DNA of 64,000 nt from Branchiostoma belcheri (GCF_001625305.1 NW_017804043.1:356568-420567); one strand, 5' to 3'. Counted from the first letter of the stretch, positions 9,985-20,720 are shown. Numbers and translations are program-made. Notes: generated by a model not told the origin, from the letters alone.

Positions 9985-10480
9985 TTTACACCTTAGAAAG
10001 TGGTCGTGAGCGTAGGACTTTCACGCAAGGTAGTACTCCAGTAAATTCTGTAACATATACTCAAGTGGTACCGATTTCAATCGCATGTCTAATGTCATAA
10101 AGTACTTAGATAAAAGTGAATCCTGATTGCAAATGTTCGCTCTACAGTTTTGGAGATGTTGCCGTCAATTAATGTTGCCGTCAATTAATAGACACTCAAA
10201 AAGCGGGACCAGTGTGTACGCTTCGTACATGTGAATGCCCTACTTTACACCTCCTAGAAAGTATTCGCGAACATAAAACTTTCACGCAAAGTGGTACTCT
10301 TGTAAATCCTGTAACAGTGAGTTCCATACACTTAATAGGAGGTACCGCTTTCAACCGCATGTCACGTGTTGATAAAAGTGACTTCTGATTGCTCAAATGT
10401 TCGCTCTTTAGTTTTGGAGTTGTCGGCGCCAATTAATAGACACTTGTAAGGCAGGGCCAGTGCGTGCGCCATGTACATGT
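9985..10480. repeat. Tandem repeat, ~257 bp unit, two to three copies
   Basis: TTTACACCT(T/C)...TAGAAAGT and ACTTTCACGCAA(A/G)G recur at 9986/10242 and 10017/10273. GTCAATTAATAGACACT-like words recur at 10184 and 10428. A third partial unit starts at about 10440. Confidence 0.75.
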
Positions 10481-10667
10481 GACGTGCTCAACCTTTTGGG
10501 GGTCACCTTGGTGAATCCTTCTACATATCAATCAAGAGCGTGCTTCAAGGTGATGTGCGTTTTTCACGCGTGTAGAATCGTGCATCATCCCCACCGCTAT
10601 GACCGGGGCGACCTCGTTGTCTTATCGGGTTTAGTCAGGTGGGATGCCGGCAGCCAGTGGTAGTATT

Positions 10668-11135
10668 GAGGCATCCGCTGTGTCCAACACAATGACGACT
10701 TAATCTCCTGTATTTGTGTGGCTTCTGGTTTGTGTCCGCACATGACGTCCATGGATCTGTTTACTCTCCAGGCAGAAGTTTAGGATTGTCGCCGATTGAG
10801 CTTATTTTTGGCGTGTTTTTAGGCGTTTTTACGGGCTCTTTTTGTACTGGTATGGATACTGCCTGACCAATTTGATACTGCCGAAAGATCTGCTGGGGTT
10901 GCAATGAGGCATCCGAAGTGTCCAACACAATGACGACTTAATCTTCCGTATTTGTGTGGCTTCAGGTTTGTGTCCGCACATGACGTCCATGGATCTATAT
11001 ACTCCTCAAGCAGAGTTTTAGGCTTGAGCCTATTTTTGTGCGTGTTTTAAGGCGTTTTTCTCGAGCTCTATTTCTTGTACTGGTGTCTTTATTTATGGTA
11101 ACTGTCTGGCAAATGGATACTGCCTGTCATGTCCC
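10668..11135. repeat. Two-copy tandem duplication, ~236 bp unit, with MITE-like parts
   Basis: GTGTCCAACACAATGACGAC occurs at 10680 and 10918, and CCGCACATGACGTCCATGGA at 10737 and 10975. Each unit also contains a CAAGCAGA-like word and GGATACTGCCTG, hallmarks of the TAATCTCC MITE family, so an old MITE may be part of the duplicated unit. Confidence 0.75.
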
Positions 11136-11199
11136 TTTTCTAGGTATAAGCTTCCTTTTATATATCTTTACATAAGCCTGCTACAAATACAATTATTAA

Positions 11200-11660
11200 G
11201 TGGAGAATTTCTGGGTACTGACTTACACGGAAAATGGATCTCCAAGGTTTTATATAAGAAAAGACTTGTAACAGCTTTTCAATTGTGTCCAAATCTTTCA
11301 ACTTTGCTGATACCTGCTACGAATGGAATTATCAACACAGGATAATTTCTAGCTATAGGTACTGACTCGCTCGGAAAACGGATCTCAGAGGTTTAATATG
11401 CTACCTGTAGGGGTTTTCTAGTTCCAATTGGATCCAAGTTTGAAGCCTTTGCTGATAGCTCATTGACGATGCAATACTCAAACGACCCCTCCTTACGGGT
11501 ATTGGCCATGATGGATATTTTTATATACGGAAATACTTGTAGTAGGCTTTCCAATAGAGCCCAAGTTTGAAGCCTTTGCTGATAGCTCATTGCCAATGCA
11601 ATACTCAAACGACCCCTCCTTACGGGCATTGGCCATATATACCTATGATGGATAAGGTCG
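11200..11660. repeat. Diverged tandem repeat, ~130-145 bp unit
   Basis: AAGTTTGAAGCCTTTGCTGA and CAATACTCAAACGACCCCTC occur at 11429/11560 and 11471/11598. Older copies appear upstream (TACTGACTTACACGGAAAA at 11217, TACTGACTCGCTCGGAAAA at 11361). Confidence 0.75.
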
Positions 11661-12090
11661 TTTCGTTTCACGCGATCCGATCCTCTGATAAAAATCTGGG
11701 CGCTCTTGCCGGCGGAAACTCCTTTGAACCTCACTCAGGGATGTAAGAATAGATAACGTTAGAACGTGACCGATGGCCGCCGTAGTCGCTTGGGATGCTG
11801 CAGATCGAGAACTTCAAATGTGATCAAAGAAGTTTTGAGTTGAGCAAGGTTTAGCCTTAGTCCCATGGTGGAAACGCCGTAGCAAGATGAAAAGGAAATA
11901 AAGGCATATCAGGGGCTATTAGACATTTCTGTTATGACCGTTATGTGGTATGGTTGACCCATTCGTTGACCTTTTAGCCTCAGTGTTTAGTCCCACGGTA
12001 GCAACACGGTGCAGTAATGTGTTCGGTGTGCTCTAAATGATCAGGAGGGGAATGAACTGCTAGAACACAGTAAACAAAGTTTCAGAGTCG
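11661..12090. other. No feature recognised
   Basis: No exon or repeat noticed. Confidence 0.35.
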
Positions 12091-12102
12091 AAACCAGTAT
12101 TT

Positions 12103-12337
12103 TTTTATATATTCCAACATGTAATCACAAGACGTGGTGACGGCACACTCAAGTTTTTTCAACTTATATTCATACCGCCACCAACATAGGGAACAATAAA
12201 ATACTCATTTTCACCAGAGAAAAGTGAGGAAAGTCGTGTAAAGTGCCTTTCCCACGGGCACAAGATCGGTGGCCTGTCAGGACTCGAACCCGGGACCTCT
12301 TGGTTCCGAGTCGAGCACTCTGCCGCTACGCCACAAT
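12103..12337 (-). mobile_element. tRNA-derived SINE
   Basis: The minus-strand head (12334-12269) is tRNA-like. It has an A-box-like GTAGCGGCAGAGTGC, a perfect B-box GGTTCGAGTCC, and a 7-pair acceptor (GTGGCGT against AGGCCAC with a weak last pair). The body follows with GGCACTTTACACGAC and a TTTCCTCACTT core-like segment. Direct repeats AAACCAGTATTT (12091-12102) and AAACTAGTATTT (12338-12349) flank it, 11 of 12 identical. The head most resembles a proline tRNA (CGG at the anticodon position). Confidence 0.8.
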
Positions 12338-12360
12338 AAACTAGTATTTCAGCTTTCTGT

Positions 12361-12394
12361 GAAGAGATATAATGCCGAAGTCATTATATCTCTT
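12361..12394. other. Small perfect hairpin
   Basis: AGAGATATAATG and CATTATATCTCT form a 12-pair stem with a 7-base loop. No function can be assigned. Confidence 0.5.
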
Positions 12395-12820
12395 AACAGG
12401 TTATAAGGCTTGCTATCTGCTATGAGATTAGGCATTTAATTAACTAATTCTCTTTTTCGGCCCTATACTTTATTAACAACTTGCTTTACCAAAGCAATAA
12501 GGATTGGAGGAAACACTGCTGTAGTTTTTCTTCTTTACCCATTATCCAATTTGTGATTGGATTTTTCTATCATCTAACTCTTCATTCTCCTTGGACTAAA
12601 ATAGAAACGAGGTATTATTTTTAATTTTCCACACCCGGCAAAGTTGTCGTACTGACGATACGGAAGGTAGAAAGATAAGCCTTTAAAAATGGGTAAGATT
12701 TGTGGAAATCCCCGTTACGTTTTGTTCGGATGCGTTTCCCTCACTTGGGGCTTACGACTGTCGCAGATGTCACGGTATCGGAGGCATCACGGTGTTTCCA
12801 ACCCATTTAGTTTGAACTAA
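12395..12820. other. No feature recognised
   Basis: No exon or repeat noticed. Confidence 0.35.
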
Positions 12821-13229
12821 GGCCACAGCAAGTAATTTTTATGGATGACATCAACGCACGTATTAATTTTCGCCTGATTTTGGAGAAAAAAAAATTGTTG
12901 CCTTCTGACAGTAGCCACCATGCCGAAAATGGGCAAAGATATCTGTTGCCATACCGGAAGGTGGATGGCAGATAAACTATGAAGAGAGGAGACAAGAAAA
13001 GGCTCTGATTTAACTTTTTGTTTCTTACTTTGATGCAGTGATATGTGATGCTGGCTGTGTATATGTGATGTTCCCACTGAATCAAAACCATTTGTACAAT
13101 GGTTGAGTCAAAAGTTTAAAATGTAGGAACTTTGTTTTTTTCGGCTCGCCTTGTTTTTTTTTTTCGCCCGCTCGCATTAGATTTGGAGTCTGTGGTGGAT
13201 GTCATCCATAAAATTTACATGCTGTGGCC
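12821..13229. mobile_element. PIF/Harbinger-like non-autonomous element (409 bp)
   Basis: Terminal inverted repeats: left GGCCACAGCAAGTAATTTTT, right the inverse ending GCTGTGGCC, each followed inward by ATGGATGACATC or its complement. Flanks read CTAA|GGCC and GGCC|TAAT, so a TAA target duplication fits the TWA preference of PIF/Harbinger. The inside matches, in opposite orientation, the element at 36577-37192 (the GCCGAAAATGGGCAAAGATA segment and the CTCGCATTAGATTTGGAGTC segment). No transposase is encoded. Confidence 0.75.
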
Positions 13230-13537
13230 TAATAGGAGATGCATACGTGCCTTTGGCTTTTAGCGCCACGTCCTCTAATCCGTTAAAGGATTATGAGTTC
13301 CCTGGAACGATAAGTTTTGAAGATTTAGAGGCTTTTAAGGGGCATCGCCCCCACTTATCACCGGGGGAATAAACACTAGTTACATAAAGAATCCTGCCTC
13401 GTGTTTCCAAGAGCTTGAATTGACGTCATGAAGAGCTAAATGACGCAAAAATAACAGCAAAATGACGTGTGATGCGCTTATAAAAGGTTCGAGTTTGGCA
13501 GGTGTTTTAGGCACCATTAGTAGATAATGAAAAAAAA
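13230..13537. other. No feature recognised
   Basis: No exon or repeat noticed apart from a short TA run near 13548. Confidence 0.35.
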
Positions 13538-13550
13538 CATATGTCATATA

Positions 13551-13778
13551 TATATATATATTCCTTTTTCGACTTCCAAAAAATTGTCTTCACTTTATCA
13601 GCATATCAATCAATAGTTAGTACTTATAAACCTGCATTTCCCCTCTGGTCTCTCAGTCACTGACGAAAGCTAGTGGATATTAGCTGAAACGTCTGACCAT
13701 TTCCAAAATCAAATCCATTTGCTTGAGTAACTGCTTTTTGGCGTATCGTAATACCTGGATGTCTAACCTTCATCGACG
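13551..13778 (+). mobile_element. Hammerhead-like short element, ACCTTCATCGACG-ending family (copy B)
   Basis: Flanked by CATATGTCATAT at 13538-13549 and 13779-13790 (12 of 12). Bases 13656-13697 read GTCA-CTGACGA-A-AGCTA-loop-TAGCT-GAAAC-GTC-TGAC. GTCA and TGAC can form stem I, AGCTA and TAGCT stem II, and both hammerhead cores are present. The 3-prime part CTTGAGTAACTGCTTTTTGG up to ACCTTCATCGACG is shared with the other copies. Confidence 0.8.
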
Positions 13779-13799
13779 CATATGTCATATAGGTTGCTT

Positions 13800-14240
13800 C
13801 CCCTAATTACTAGAAGAACCCAAGGGCATTGTATCCCTACATAATGTCCTTTGATATACTGTTGTTTTTTTACAGTTTTACTCGCCAAAATCATTAATTA
13901 CAAAGCAAACAAATGCTTTCTAAGTGTAAAAGTATGTAGTCAATCAGCATCCTCAAATAAACAAGAGAAGTCAAGGGTAATTAAAGTAACAGAAATTATA
14001 ATAGATCTGTATTATCTGTTTTGCCAACCAAAGTTGCTTTCAAGGTTAGGTATGTCCCTTATCAAACCTGACCGGCGGCAGGTATCGACTTCCTGTCACC
14101 TTTGACCTAACCTGACGTCATACCTCTCTTCGGTCAATACGCATGCATCAGGAAAGTGTATCTGCGGTCAATGACCTTTGGCAAAACGTTCTATATGCCT
14201 TGTACATGCATCTGTTGCTCTGTAGATATCTAATATGTCT
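13800..14240. other. No feature recognised
   Basis: Open frames without recognisable features; no repeat noticed. Confidence 0.35.
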
Positions 14241-14242
14241 AG

Positions 14243-14310
14243 TCAAGTCAAAGTTTATTGCACAACGATTGTCACGGGTACAATGTATGGCAAATAATAA
14301 GATTACTAGT
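14243..14310 (-). mobile_element. LINE 3-prime end fragment
   Basis: AAGTTTATTGCACAACGATTG followed by GGTACAATGTATGGCA matches the fragments at 29395 and 52471. Confidence 0.5.
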
Positions 14311-15085
14311 TGGTATGTGTCTATCATAATGCAACATATATGGTCAACGGTTACTGTGTCTGACAATATATGGTATTATAAAGAACTACTGGCTAGAAAA
14401 TATTTCGACTCAACATGTACGTTCTACATTACGCTAAATTATACTCATGAAGGGTACAGTGAGCATGTGTTGCTGTATAACATCATCATCAGGACTCCAG
14501 GAATAATGGTGTGAATCGGCACACTAATGGAGATCCTAAGCAAACAAAAAAGCAGACAATTAGCTCTTCTTTTAAATGTTCCAGTTCCATCCACACTTTG
14601 TACTTGTCCCCGACCTAATCAATTTTTAAAGTAAAACTCAATTACCATACAAAATCTAACCGTACGTCTTTGCTAAAAATCCTGTTACAACACAATGTAA
14701 CAACCATGTATATTGTAACGTCATTGAGCGACGTCTCATGTTGATGAATGCCTGACCCAAATTGGAAATAAAAGGAAACGTGGCTGAGTATGTGAGTCAG
14801 AAATGAAACGGACCGAGGATCAGTATGATTGGATTTTGGGCGTCCTGATTGCGCTAGACGAATTGAATTTGCCCCGATTTGAAGATAAAAGATGGGTGCC
14901 AGATGTATTTAGAGAGATAGCGGTATCCTAAAGGGACCGTGTGTATTTCAAAGGAGACTGAGGCAACTCTTGCAAACCTACGGCATAATTTTAACCTATT
15001 AGATATCTACCTAACATCATACTGTTTGTTTAAGCTTAATGTATTAAATGCGATACTCAAATAGGCCCTGTGGACGCTTTTTATT
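14311..15085. other. No feature recognised
   Basis: No exon or repeat noticed. Confidence 0.35.
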
Positions 15086-15250
15086 GATATGATATGATAT
15101 GATATGATATGATGTGATATGATATGAATCTTTATTGCATGTTCTTGCCCAGAGGGGCTAAATGCACAAGAGGACATTCAGTACGCAAAACATGAGTATT
15201 GCATACTGGAACGCTATATTCTAATGCTAATTGCTAGGAATGTATACATT
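15086..15250 (-). mobile_element. LINE 3-prime end with (GATAT)n tail
   Basis: A GATAT pentamer run (15086-15127) is followed by GAATCTTTATTGCATG and a UTR-like stretch, the usual inverted 3-prime end of a LINE with a short tandem tail. Confidence 0.5.
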
Positions 15251-15607
15251 ATAACAATACTATAAACTATCTTCTACTGTTAGTTGCCCTTTCTTCTCTC
15301 CTTTTGAAACATTTATTTCTGATTTATTGAGTCATGAGAAAAGAACATGGTTAGAAAGTTGTTTTCTCTCGCACTTATTTGCGAAGTTAGTAAATTAAAG
15401 TCAATTGAGACCTTTTGTATGATAGCTTGTCTATCTTTCATAGATTGATGAGTAAAAGAGGAAAATAAACGACCTGATAAAGGAGCATTTATTGCAGATA
15501 ATTGACTCTTTAAACGTAGAGCGCCTTTATGAAGAGCGGCTTATATGAGATAAGCTATCATCTTTACGTGCACGTTTGCCATTTACGACTTCTTAACGTG
15601 GAAAAGC
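15251..15607. other. No feature recognised
   Basis: Could be more of the upstream LINE, but no reverse transcriptase peptide was identified. Confidence 0.35.
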
Positions 15608-15619
15608 AATATCGATAAA

Positions 15620-15938
15620 ACCAAAAAAGCAGTTACTCAAGCAACTGGATATGATTTTGAAAACGTCAGACGTTTCAGCTAGTATCCACTAGCTTTCGTC
15701 AGTGACTGAGAGACCAGAGGGGAAATGCATGTTTAGAAGCACAAACTATTGATTGACATGCAAATAAAGTGTAGTTTGTGCTTATAAACATGCATTTCCC
15801 CTCTGGTCTCTCAGTCACTGACGAAAGCTAAAGGATACTACCTGAAACGTCTGTCCGTTTCCAAAATCATATCCAGTTGCTTGAGTAACTGTTTTTTTGG
15901 CGTATCGTATTACCTGGATGTCTAACCTTCATCGACGT
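15620..15938. mobile_element. Head-to-head hammerhead-like element (copy C)
   Basis: Flanked by AATATCGATAAA at 15608-15619 and 15939-15950 (12 of 12). The element is a near-palindrome: the left half carries the motif on the minus strand (GACGTTTCAGCTAGT...ACTAGCTTTCGTCAG) and the right half on the plus strand (CTGACGAAAGC...CTGAAACGTC). In the left half stem II is perfect, AGCTAG-loop-CTAGCT. The right end is ACCTTCATCGACG. Confidence 0.85.
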
Positions 15939-15950
15939 AATATCGATAAA

Positions 15951-16879
15951 GTAATACCCTTTTCAATATTCATCACTGAATAAATAGGGAGGATTTTGCA
16001 ATATAAGTCTTGTTAAAGGTTTTTCCTGGTATTCCACGAGGTAATAAATGCAATAAGTAATAATTAAAAATGATATGTGTATGTCTGCTTGCGTACAGGT
16101 ACCAAAATGAATCTTCATACTTTCATCATCAACCTATCAACGTAGACTTCAATTGAAAACTGTTAATGTAAAGTTAGTGCCAGTATATGTATCCTTAATG
16201 CCTCGTAGACTTTGTTAGGACGGATAATAAGTGTTTTCGATACATAAATGTCAGGGCATAGCTGTTCAAACAAGATTTGTTGGCCATACTACAAGTTGAA
16301 CTGATTTGATGTCTTTCTAACGATTTCAGATAGCCATTGCCCCCGGTGGTACTACAATTCTAGTTGGCTGCATTTGATGGAGTAGTCGAAGATGATGTAT
16401 GCTTTATAGGAATACCATTCCGTAATGGGCACTTGATATATTAGTGTGTCATCATTCGAGTCGGGTTTACATCGATTTGCCTTTGTTTAATGTACTAATA
16501 TACTCTCTGTGATTACCGACAAGGAGTAGATTGGAGATAACGATTGACCATAACTTTTCCAAATCGTTGTGTACATCCGTGCTTAGAAGGGCGGATTACA
16601 ATATCTAGGTCAGGTACTAGTCTTTCCGGGCACGTGCCTCAGAAATTATTTTCTATGGACTTAACGTACTCAAGGTGAGGTTCCTTTTAAGGTTCCAAGA
16701 TGACGTCCTTACAGAAGATAGGCAGGTACTAATTTCTACTTGAGTTAAGTAGAGTGCTGTTAAGTGACTGTCCCTCCTACATTATTGGAAGCTGCTAGGG
16801 ATTAGAACTCATGACCTTTAGATTTTTAATCAACCACCATGCCACCAAACTTAAATAATTCTTTTTCAAATTATCTGTA
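15951..16879. other. No feature recognised
   Basis: No exon or repeat noticed. Confidence 0.35.
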
Positions 16880-17060
16880 TCGCTATAGCCGGAATAACCG
16901 CCATTTGGCGTAACACACCAGCTTCGCAGGCATGCGGCGCGGCGGCGGCTAGCTGTATCACACCGAACGACTTGTTACACTCAATCTTTACACATTAAAT
17001 TTCAGATGTTGTTTAAAGCGTTCTAGTGATGATGGCCCAACTGCACAGGATGCCTCAATC
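16880..17060 (-). mobile_element. LINE 3-prime end fragment (ATCTGTAT-tail family)
   Basis: Starts at an inverted tail (ATCTGTATCGCTATAGCC). It shares GTAACACACCAGCTTCGCAG, GCGGCGCGGCGGC and CGACTTGTTA with the copies at 26772 and 37465. Truncated within the UTR or early C-terminal part. Confidence 0.65.
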
Positions 17061-17099
17061 TGGCAGCTAACATATAACTTTTGCACAACGACGCCGTAG

Positions 17100-18050
17100 A
17101 TACATATCAATGACGAATAGTCATGCCTTTCACGACAGCTTAGGTTATCAAGACAACTTTAGTACCGGCAGGGCTCGAAATTAATCTTTGGGAATAGGGG
17201 CACTGGTGCACCCAACCTAAATAATTGGGTGCACAAAAATATTTTAGGTGCACCATATAAGATAGAATAAGTAGATTATCAGCAAAAACTATATGTTTCA
17301 TTTCAAGAAAAGTACTATAACAATGATTGTATTATTTTTCTGACACTTAGATGTTAAGAATACCCTGTAACTACTGAAAATTCAACATATTTACATACGT
17401 TAAACCTAAGAAAATATTTGGGTACACTGGTGCACCCACAGACCAAAATTGGGTGCACAGCTCCTAGTATTTAAAATCCTCAAAGGATTTGAAGGTATTG
17501 AAAAAGAATTACTTTTCCAACCCTTGGTCACCCCATACAACACGAGAGGTCACCGTCCGAAACTTAAAATCCCCCCAGCGAAACTAAAAATCAGAAAAAA
17601 AGATCATTTGCAGTAAGGACAGTACCAGCATGAAATCAGTTACAGATAAAATAGTTCATCAGAGCAGTGTCAATGGCTTCAAGAGTAGTATTGACAGCTG
17701 CATCAAGACCGTGTTCCACGGAGGAGCTACCAGAGGCTACCCGCCATCAAGCTCCCGAATGCAAGATATACAGGAACATTGTGTAAAGTTTGCCATGTAC
17801 TGTTAATTTTGTAATGTTTTGTACGTTTGTAATATATGTATATAAATATGAATGTGTAGACCACAGGAAGAATAGCCTCTTATGAGGCTAATTGTGGATC
17901 TGAATAAAACTGAAAACTGAATCTGCAGTTAAGGTAAATTTGGGTGCACTAAGGTGCACAGTATTTCGATCCGTCGATATATATCCATGACGAATAGCCA
18001 CGCCGTTCATGGCAGCTTAGATCATCAAGGTAACTTTAGTACCGGGAATC
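17100..18050. repeat. Direct repeat enclosing GTGCACC-rich and LINE sequence
   Basis: The segment 17100-17170 (ATGACGAATAGTCATGCC...CTTTAGTACCGG) recurs at 17988-18047 (ATGACGAATAGCCACGCC...CTTTAGTACCGG). Between them the words TGGTGCACCCA and TGGGTGCAC recur at 17210, 17229, 17430, 17450 and 17940, and a LINE tail sits at 17690-17925. The layout suggests a composite insertion that duplicated ~65 bases of target or a segmental duplication. Confidence 0.5.
17690..17925 (+). mobile_element. LINE 3-prime UTR
   Basis: Ends AGGAAGAATAGCCTC, AATTGTGGATCTGAATAAAA and CTGAAAACTGAA, i.e. an AATAAA signal and an A-rich end, as in CR1/L2-like 3-prime UTRs. No reverse transcriptase codons remain. Confidence 0.5.
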
Positions 18051-18189
18051 GGTGGCATTTGATGTTTGACTCACGCGTTCAGGCGCGATCTTTCATGCAG
18101 CCCGATCACGCACCGCCAGCGAATTACCCGGCATTGTCCGATAAACCATATCTCTTTGAGCTGAAGGTCTCTCGGCGACAAGGCAATAG

Positions 18190-20260
18190 AGGGTTGTATG
18201 TAATTGGGACACACGGGGTCTCTCTCTATCAGTCAGTCTGTCAGACGCAAGGGTGCATAGATCAAGTCTTGTCTAGGCCAGAGTTGTCACCAGGATAGCT
18301 GATATTGAAATTCCGGCTACTACCAAGTCATAGATTGTAATATGTGTATGTCAAATCGCATGTGAATTGCGTGTATAACCGTTGTATTTTTAGCTACTTG
18401 TTTTAAATCGTTGTTATATAAGCCATTCGTTTTTATAGTGCTCTTCTTGTCAGAGCGGAGATTACAAATTTCTACACCCAATGTAATCAAGACAAGGATA
18501 ATTCCCTATTTTTTCAATATCCTTTGCACTAAACTAATTGACTCAACTAGAGCATAGAAAACTCTTAGAATAGATAGAGGCTTGTATGTAATTGGGACAC
18601 GGGGGTCTCTCTCTCTCTATCAGTCTGTCAGACACAAGGGTACTTAGATCATGTCTTGTCTTGGCCAGAGTTGGCACCAGGCTAGCTGATATTGAAATTC
18701 CGGCTACTAGCAAGCGATAGCTTTTATGTATAAGGGATGAGCTGTTGGCAGTTTTGCGAATGTTAACCAAAGTGCCTTATTATAAGTTACAGTTACACAT
18801 GTGTCTAATAGATAATGTCTTCCGAAAATAGTTTCATCAGGTTGGTAAAACTTAAGAGATAGGGGAATTCTTATCGGCTACATATAGCGGCGAGATGCAG
18901 TACTCCAGTCAGACGCTCTGAGGAAGGTGTCTGACAGACACCGAAACGTCAGGGAGGTGAGACTCTTTGGTTGTGTAAAAAGAATTCCCCTATCTCTTAG
19001 ATCATGTCTTGTCTGGGCCAAAGTTGGCACCGGGCTGGCTGATATTGAAATTCTGGCCACTTTCAAGCCATAGATAAGATGTATAAAGGATGAGCTGTTG
19101 GCAAGTCTGTGGATGTTAACCAAAGTGCCTTATTGTAAGTTACAGTTAATATACATGTGTCTAATAGATCATGGCTTGTCTAGGCCAAAGTTGGCACCGG
19201 GGAATATAGCTGATATTGAAATTCTGGCCACTTCCAAGCCATAGATTAGATGTATAAAGGATGAGCTGTTGGCAGTTTTGCGAATGTTAACCAAAGTGCC
19301 TTATTATAAGTTACAGTTACACAGGGGTACATATAGATCATGTCTTGTCTAGGCCAACGTTGGCACCAGGCTAGCTGATATTGAAATTCTGGCTACTTTC
19401 AAGCCATAAATAAGATGTATAAGGGAAGAGCTGTTGGCAATTGTGTGAATGTTAACGAAAGTACCTTATTATAAGTTAAAGTTACACAGGGGTACATATA
19501 GATCATGTGTTGTCTAGGCCAAAGTTGTAACCAGGATAGCTGATATTGAAATTCTGGTTACTCTCGAGCCATAGATTAGATACATAAAGGATGAGCTGTT
19601 GGCAGTTGTGTGAATGGTAACCAAAGTACCTTATTGTAAGTTACATTTACACATGTGTCTAATAGATCATGTCTTGTCTAGGCCAAAGTTGGCACCAGAC
19701 TGGTTGATATTGAAATTCTGCCTACTAGCAAGCAATAGCTTTTATGTATAAGGGATGAGCTGTTGGCAAGTGTGTGAATGTTAACCAAAGTGCCTTATTA
19801 TAAGTTACAGTTACACATGTGTCTAATAGATCATGGCTTGTCTAGGCCAAAGTTGGCACCGGGGTATATAGCTGATATTGAAATTCTGGCCACTTCCAAG
19901 CCATAGATTAGATGTATAAGAAGGATGAGCTGTTGGCAAGTGTGTGGATGTTATTTTTATTATTATAAGCCTATAACTTAATTATACATGTAGATGAAGT
20001 GCTAGGGAAGATTGTAACACGTGTATGTCAAATCGCATGTGAATTGCATGTATAAAACTGCTGTATATGAGTAATGTTACTTGTTGTAAATCGTTGTTAT
20101 ATAAGCCACTAGTTTTTTTTCTAGTACTCTTCTTGTCCGGCCGGAGATTGCAAATATCTGCATCAAATGTAATCAAGACATGGATAATTCCATATCCTTT
20201 CCAAGGAACTAATCTACTCAACTAGAGTTAGAAAACTCTTAGAATAGAGGAGGCACTGTA
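18190..20260. repeat. 166-bp tandem array within a ~1.67-kb duplication
   Basis: AGATCATGTCTTGTCTAGGC-like starts recur at 18259, 18646, 19000, 19166, 19335, 19500, 19664 and 19829. The spacing is 164-169 once the insertion at 18822-18997 is removed. Each unit carries GCTGATATTGAAATTC, GGATGAGCTGTTGGCA and AAGTGCCTTATTATAAG. A flanking block (ATGTCAAATCGCATGTGAATTG...AGAAAACTCTTAGAATAGA) occurs at 18350-18580 and again at 20024-20247, so the whole array was embedded in a larger duplication. Confidence 0.9.
18822..18997. mobile_element. Hammerhead-like element inserted in the 166-bp array
   Basis: Bounded by TAGATAATGTCTT (18809-18821) and TAGATCATGTCTT (18998-19010), 12 of 13 identical. Removing the insert plus one copy restores the 166-bp period (353 minus 189 gives 164). 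The centre reads CTGAGGA-A-GGTGTC-loop-GACACC-GAAAC-GTC with a perfect 6-pair stem II. AAGAGATAGGGGAATTCTT near 18853 and its inverse at 18980 form the outer arms. Confidence 0.85.
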
Positions 20261-20489
20261 ATTACAGCTCAGGGCAATTGATTCTTCAAAGTTTCTCCAC
20301 TCCACTGAAGTGTGCTCAGTCAACCTCGACTTGGGGGGGCTTTGAACATGCAAGTTGTTTCCGCGAGTGACAAGATAGATGCTTGAACGGTATTCTATGT
20401 TCTGTATGATATCACTATAACGCTGTGTTACGTTTCCAATCAATAATGTTTTGTAAGGTGGTAGAAAAGCCTCGTATAAGATATAGAAT

Positions 20490-20720
20490 ATCCGTGTGCA
20501 CCTCAAAGAATCTTTAAAAAAACTAACCTCTAAGTTGAGCTTTCCGTGGCTGCAAAGACAGAATTACATTTTCCAGGCAGTATCCATTTTAAGACAGTTA
20601 CCATTTGCCACCCAAGTTAGGTTGGCTAAAAAAGAAAAGTTGCCAGTACAAAGAGAGCCCGGGAAAATGGATAAAAAGACGCCAAAATCAGCCAAAGTCT
20701 AAATCTCTGCTTTTTTTTTA
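20490..20720. mobile_element. Possible old TAATCTCC-family MITE
   Basis: Contains GGCAGTATCCATTTTAAGACAG, TTGCCACCC and, toward its right end, GACGCCAAAATCAGCCAAAG, the inverse of words in the element at 53767 (GACTTCGACTTATTTTGGCG). Ends not resolved. Confidence 0.3.

Noticed and set aside
17954-18298. 114-codon open frame as a gene
   Set aside because: It spans a duplicated segment and the start of the 166-bp array; no recognisable motif.
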